From NCBI GenBank assembly GCA_945878355.1, contig CAMCTC010000159.1:1-8302 (forward strand): a stretch of DNA of 8,302 bases, in the 5' to 3' direction. How positions within the stretch are numbered: the first letter of the stretch is position 1; each line of letters starts with the position of its first letter. The notes under the pieces were generated by a model that saw only the letters and a list, made by a program, of their open reading frames with translations, had not been told where the DNA came from and did not search any database. Made by a program: the position numbers and the translations under genes. The stretch is from Bordetella parapertussis (GTDB lineage: Bacteria > Pseudomonadota > Gammaproteobacteria > Burkholderiales > Burkholderiaceae_C). Shown here in pieces: positions 5,405 to 8,302 of the stretch.

Positions 5405-7111
5405 ATGCCCGTGATGAAACTAGCTGCCGCCCGTCCCCACGACGCGATCTGGCCCAAACGCCTGCCGCGCCACCTGGTGCTGCCCGAGACCAGCCTGTGG
5501 TTCAACCTCGAGGTCTCGGCGCGACGCTACCCGCGCAAGCCCGCTTGCTTGTTTTTCGGCCGCGCGCTGGGCTACGGCGAACTGCTGTCTCAGGCCGAGG
5601 CGCTGGCCGGCTGGCTGCAAGCCCATGGCTTGGGCAAGGGCGACCGGGTCGTGGTGTTCATGCAGAACTGCCCGCAGTTCATCGTCGCGGTGCACGCGGT
5701 GCTGCGTGCCGACGCGGTGGTCGTGCCCGTCAACCCGATGAACAAGGCCGACGAGTTCGGCCACTACATCACCGACCCGGGCGCCCGCTTCGTGCTGACC
5801 ACGGCCGACCTGGCCAGTGTCGTCGCCGAGGCCGATGCCCGGCTGCCGGCGGCGCAGCGCCTGCGCCATGTCGTCGCGACCCGATTCACCGATGCGATGC
5901 CCGGCGAGATCGACCCGGCCGAACTGCCCAGCCCGGCGATCCTGCAGTGGTTGCTGGCCGATCCTGTGTTGCCTGACGGTGTCACGCGCTGGACCGACGC
6001 GCTGGCCGCCGGCCACCGGCCGGGCGAGCACCTGGCCCAGCCCGACGACCTGGCGCTGCTGCCTTACACCAGCGGCACCACCGGCCTGCCCAAGGGCTGC
6101 ATGCACAGCCACCGAACGCTGATGCACAACACCATCGGCGGATCGACCTGGAGTTTTGCCGGGCCAGAGACCGTGGCGCTGGGCGTGTTGCCGATGTTCC
6201 ACATCTCGGGCTTCATCTACGGCTGCCTGGGTGCAGTGGCTTGCGGCTTGACCCAGGCGATGCTGCCGCGCTGGGACCGCGAACTCGCCGCCAGGCTGAT
6301 CGCGCGCCACCAAGTCACGCATTGGTGCTGCATCCCGACCATGGTGATCGACCTGCTGGGCAGCCCGAACAGCGCCAGTTTCGACTTGCGCAGCCTGAAA
6401 TACGTCTCGGGCGGTGGTGCTGCGATGCCGCAGGCGGTGGCCGAGCGGCTGCAGGCCGAGTTCGATCTGGTCTTCGCCGAAGGCTATGGCCTGACCGAAA
6501 CCGCTGCGCCGACCCATGCCAACCTGCCCGAGCGGGCCAAACTGCAGTGCCTGGGCATCCCGATCTTCGACACCGATTCGCGCATCATCGACCCCGACAC
6601 CGGGCGCGAACTGGGCATCGGCGAGACCGGCGAGATCGTCAGCCACGGGCCGCAGGTCTTCAAGGGCTATTGGGGCCATCCCGAGGCGACGCAGGCCTCG
6701 TTCATCGAGATCGACGGCAAACCGTTTTTCCGCACCGGCGACCTGGGCCGGATGGACGAGGAGGGTTTTTTCTTCATCACCGACCGGCTGAAGCGGATGA
6801 TCAACGCCAGCGGTTTCAAGGTCTGGCCCAGCGAGGTGGAGCTGCTGTTGTTCAAGTGCCCGCTGGTCCAGGAAGCCTGCGTGATCGCCAGCCGCGATGC
6901 CTACCGCGGTGAGACCGTCAAGGCGGTGGTCGTGCTGCGCGAGGCAGCCCGCGGCCAGACTGAAGCCGAGGACATCATCGCCTGGGCGCGCGAGCACATG
7001 GCGGCCTACAAGGTGCCGCGCATCGTCGAGTTTGCGCAGTCCCTGCCCAAGAGCGGGTCGGGCAAGGTGATGTGGCGACTGCTGCAGGAAAAAGAGCCGG
7101 CGGCGGGCTGA
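5405..7111 (+). CDS. AMP-forming acyl-CoA ligase (acyl-CoA synthetase, ANL superfamily)
   Basis: A 568-residue adenylate-forming enzyme that activates a carboxylic acid with ATP and joins it to CoA, releasing AMP and pyrophosphate. Core motifs are complete: P-loop YTSGTTGLPKG (221-231), MFHISGF (264-270), YVSGGGAAMP (333-342), EGYGLTETAAPT (359-370), the ribose-binding Asp446 in FRTGDLGRMDEEG, the hinge at Asp460-Arg461, FKVWPSEVE (471-479), and the adenylation lysine Lys554 in LPKSGSGKVMWR. No transmembrane segment is evident. Two starts are possible, the ATG at 5405 or the ATG three codons on at 5414; neither has a strong ribosome-binding site. It is 103 bp after the lyase in the same direction. 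Annotation pipelines would likely call it a long-chain or medium-chain fatty acid-CoA ligase, but chain length cannot be read here. In this cluster it may activate the acid that feeds the acyl-CoA dehydrogenase, alongside the CoA-transferase. Confidence 0.9.
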   Translation: MPVMKLAAARPHDAIWPKRLPRHLVLPETSLWFNLEVSARRYPRKPACLFFGRALGYGELLSQAEALAGWLQAHGLGKGDRVVVFMQNCPQFIVAVHAVLRADAVVVPVNPMNKADEFGHYITDPGARFVLTTADLASVVAEADARLPAAQRLRHVVATRFTDAMPGEIDPAELPSPAILQWLLADPVLPDGVTRWTDALAAGHRPGEHLAQPDDLALLPYTSGTTGLPKGCMHSHRTLMHNTIGGSTWSFAGPETVALGVLPMFHISGFIYGCLGAVACGLTQAMLPRWDRELAARLIARHQVTHWCCIPTMVIDLLGSPNSASFDLRSLKYVSGGGAAMPQAVAERLQAEFDLVFAEGYGLTETAAPTHANLPERAKLQCLGIPIFDTDSRIIDPDTGRELGIGETGEIVSHGPQVFKGYWGHPEATQASFIEIDGKPFFRTGDLGRMDEEGFFFITDRLKRMINASGFKVWPSEVELLLFKCPLVQEACVIASRDAYRGETVKAVVVLREAARGQTEAEDIIAWAREHMAAYKVPRIVEFAQSLPKSGSGKVMWRLLQEKEPAAG

Positions 7112-7120
7112 AGCAGGCAC

Positions 7121-7140
7121 CCCGGGCCTCGGCGGCCGGG
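7121..7140. terminator. Possible weak hairpin between convergent genes
   Basis: CCCGGGCC (7121-7128) can pair with GGCCGGG (7134-7140) over a 5-base loop with one bulged base. It lies in the 37-bp gap between the stops of the ligase and the 72-residue protein, where a bidirectional terminator would be expected. There is no T-run on either side, so this is only a candidate. Confidence 0.25.
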
Positions 7141-7148
7141 CGCGGCCG

Positions 7149-7367
7149 TCAGGCTGTCTCGCCCAAGTCTTTTGCGGGCGGCTGGACCTCGTCTGTGAGG
7201 CTGTCGGCGCTGGGGTCCAGGTACTCGATCACGCCGTTGCGGCTGACCACCAGCGAGGTGCCAGTTCGCAGCGCAATCTCGCGCGCGCGCTGCGCCGCAC
7301 GACGCATCGCGACGATGGACGAACGCAAGTCAGCGTCCTTGGCTTCCTCGATCGGGCGGTCGTTCAT
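7149..7367 (-). CDS. Small protein of unknown function coupled to the zeta-like kinase; possible antitoxin
   Basis: A 72-residue protein. The start is the ATG at 7367-7365, which overlaps the kinase stop as ATGA and has GGAG nine bases upstream; an in-frame GTG at 7382 would give five more residues but lacks these supports. The N-terminal part (IEEAKDADLRSSIVAMRRA and on to about residue 35) is charged and probably helical with a run of Arg/Ala. A short beta-like stretch, TGTSLVVSRNGVIEYLDP (about 35-52), follows, and the tail is acidic and probably disordered. I see no DNA-binding motif, signal peptide or membrane segment. I do not recognise a named family. Tight coupling to a zeta-type kinase suggests it binds or restrains that enzyme, which would make it an antitoxin encoded downstream of its toxin. 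The gene's existence is likely from the overlap; the role is inference. Confidence 0.72.
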   Translation of the reverse strand: MNDRPIEEAKDADLRSSIVAMRRAAQRAREIALRTGTSLVVSRNGVIEYLDPSADSLTDEVQPPAKDLGETA

Positions 7368-7894
7368 GGCTTTTCGCTCCACTTGAGCAGTTTCGTGATG
7401 GCGCCGGAATTGTCGTACAGCGCCCAGGAGTCCACACGCGGCCGATACCAGCGTTCGAAGTTCGTCCGACCAGCGAAGAACCTGCGCCGGATCACGTCTT
7501 CTGGGATGTCATGTCCGCCCTGTCGGACACGCTGCGCGACGCGCGCGATGGCCTCTTCGGGGCTGGCCAGCTGGAGAAACACCAGCTTCACCTTGTAGCC
7601 TGCCGCCTGCCATCGATCGATCTGTCGCAGGTAGCCGCGGCCTGACAGCGTGGTCTCGAACGAAAAACTCACGTGTGCCGCACTGTGCAGAGCCAGTTGC
7701 TGCAGCATCACCCTTGCGGCCTGCAAGGCGGCTGTTTCGGGCCCAAACGGCGCCAGTCCGGCGGCAATCAGGTCGGCATTCACAAAGACGGGACAGTCGG
7801 CCTCGTTGGGCAGGAATTCGCGCGCAAACGTGGTCTTTCCCGCGCCGTTCGGGCCGGCAATGATGATCACGCGTGGTGCGGGAGCGCTGGGCAT
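7364..7894 (-). CDS. Zeta-toxin-like P-loop kinase (COG4185 type)
   Basis: A 176-residue protein with the fold marks of the zeta toxin/UDP-GlcNAc kinase-like group. Walker A is GPNGAGKTT (14-22). FVNADLIAAGL (37-47) has Asp41 as candidate catalytic base. FSFETTLSGRGYL (77-89) is the substrate-binding stretch with Glu80-Thr81. HDIPEDVIRRRF (128-139) with Arg143 forms the Arg-rich lid over the phosphates, and LYDNSG (159-164) closes the domain. These proteins phosphorylate small substrates; true zeta toxins modify UDP-N-acetyl sugars and stop cell-wall synthesis, but many COG4185 members have unknown targets. Nothing is truncated and all key positions are present. No epsilon- or PezA-like antitoxin precedes it: the upstream neighbour, 18 bp away, is a DUF924 gene. 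The downstream 72-residue gene overlaps by four bases and is the only antitoxin candidate. AAGG lies about nine bases before the ATG. Family is confident; toxicity is unproved. Confidence 0.87.
   Translation of the reverse strand: MPSAPAPRVIIIAGPNGAGKTTFAREFLPNEADCPVFVNADLIAAGLAPFGPETAALQAARVMLQQLALHSAAHVSFSFETTLSGRGYLRQIDRWQAAGYKVKLVFLQLASPEEAIARVAQRVRQGGHDIPEDVIRRRFFAGRTNFERWYRPRVDSWALYDNSGAITKLLKWSEKP
7377..7380 (-). promoter_or_regulatory. Ribosome-binding site inside the kinase 3' end
   Basis: On the minus strand GGAG, within the last codons of the kinase gene, lies nine bases before the ATG at 7367 of the 72-residue protein. Together with the ATGA stop-start overlap it supports that start and translational coupling. 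Confidence 0.6.
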
Positions 7895-7912
7895 GTGTCG
7901 CGCCTTGCCGGC

Positions 7913-8302
7913 TCAGAACCCCGAACCCGGCGTCTGCAGAAAGTCCAACTCCTCGGCCGTGCTGGCCCGTCCCAAGATCGCGTTGCGGTGCGGGAAGCGG
8001 CCGAAGCGCGCGACGATCTCCAGGTGGCGCTGGGCCCAGTCGACCAGCCCGGCCAGCGCCGGTTCGTCGCGTGCCAGTTGCTCGAACAACTGTACCGAGG
8101 TGCGCTGGTGCGACAAGTCCTCGGCGTGTTCGAACGGCAGGTAGACGAACTGGCGTTGCACGCCGGTCAGGTCGCGGTCGCGGCCCGAGGCCACCAGCGC
8201 GCGGGCGATGTGCAAGGCCTGGCCATCGCCGGCAAAGCTGCGGGCGCTGCCGCGAAAACTGTTGCGGGTGAACTGGTCGAGCAGGATCAATCGGGCCAGC
8301 GC
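7913..8302 (-). CDS. DUF924 family protein, N-terminal part missing
   Basis: The frame is open to the right window edge, with 129 residues visible and a TGA at 7915-7913. The TTG at 8290 is internal, because family sequence (ALARLILLDQF) continues before it. DUF924 (COG3803) proteins usually have about 180-200 residues and are built of alpha-helices in a repeat-like arrangement; their function is not established. Family signatures are LLDQFTRNSFRGSARSF, VYLPFEHAEDLSHQRTSV and ARFGRFPHRNAILGR, ending in the characteristic PGSGF C-terminus. It is the first visible gene of the minus-strand group and lies 18 bp upstream of the zeta-like kinase, so the two may share a transcript, although DUF924 genes are widespread and probably act on their own. 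No promoter for the group is in the window. Confidence 0.9.
   Translation of the reverse strand, partial: ALARLILLDQFTRNSFRGSARSFAGDGQALHIARALVASGRDRDLTGVQRQFVYLPFEHAEDLSHQRTSVQLFEQLARDEPALAGLVDWAQRHLEIVARFGRFPHRNAILGRASTAEELDFLQTPGSGF

Noticed and set aside
2693..5405. Long minus-strand open frames (535, 418 and 347 codons) opposite the transferase and lyase
   Set aside because: They are shadows of plus-strand genes with intact catalytic motifs; their translations are Arg/Ala/Ser-rich without recognisable domains.
5420..7120. 566-codon minus-strand open frame opposite the ligase
   Set aside because: It mirrors almost exactly the ligase gene, which has all adenylation motifs; the antisense product has no domain signal.
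7368..7382. GTG at 7382 as start of the 72-residue protein
   Set aside because: The ATG at 7367 forms an ATGA overlap with the kinase stop and has GGAG at a good distance; the GTG would place that site inside the coding region.
7383..8271. Plus-strand open frames across the kinase and DUF924 region
   Set aside because: The minus-strand frames carry clear family motifs over the same DNA; the plus-strand translations have none.

Overview
The window is GC-rich (roughly two thirds G+C) and densely packed with genes. Codon use and protein style suggest a betaproteobacterium of the order Burkholderiales. The hairpin repeat between two of the genes has the look of intergenic repeats I associate with that order, but this placement comes from style and memory, not from a search.

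Left and centre (1-7111, plus strand): six genes in one direction form a catabolic cluster. In order they are: a Ldh2-type malate/lactate dehydrogenase cut by the left edge; a double-hotdog acyl-CoA hydratase of the mesaconyl-C4-CoA hydratase (COG3777) type; a 390-residue acyl-CoA dehydrogenase; a class III (CaiB/BaiF) CoA-transferase; a CitE-like HpcH/HpaI-family acyl-CoA lyase; and an AMP-forming acyl-CoA ligase. A CoA-transferase, a MaoC/HTD2-like hydratase and a CitE-like lyase together are the hallmark of itaconate/mesaconate breakdown. In that route a C5 dicarboxylate is activated to its CoA ester, hydrated to citramalyl-CoA and cleaved to acetyl-CoA and pyruvate. An acyl-CoA dehydrogenase in the same cluster could feed methylsuccinyl-CoA or another saturated acyl-CoA into the hydratase. 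The pathway assignment is an inference from the gene set; no substrate can be proved from sequence alone. No regulator or transporter gene lies in the window.

Right (7149-8302, minus strand, convergent with the cluster): a DUF924 protein cut by the right edge is followed by a 176-residue zeta-toxin-like P-loop kinase (COG4185 type). That gene overlaps a 72-residue protein of unknown function by an ATGA junction. The last two look like a translationally coupled pair, possibly toxin and antitoxin with the toxin gene first.

Non-coding points: an exact 15-bp tandem repeat (988-1017) duplicates the ribosome-binding site and start codon of the hydratase gene. A run of three hairpins (3067-3134), resembling dispersed intergenic repeats, sits inside the operon before the CoA-transferase. 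No rRNA, tRNA, CRISPR array, insertion sequence or replication origin was seen.
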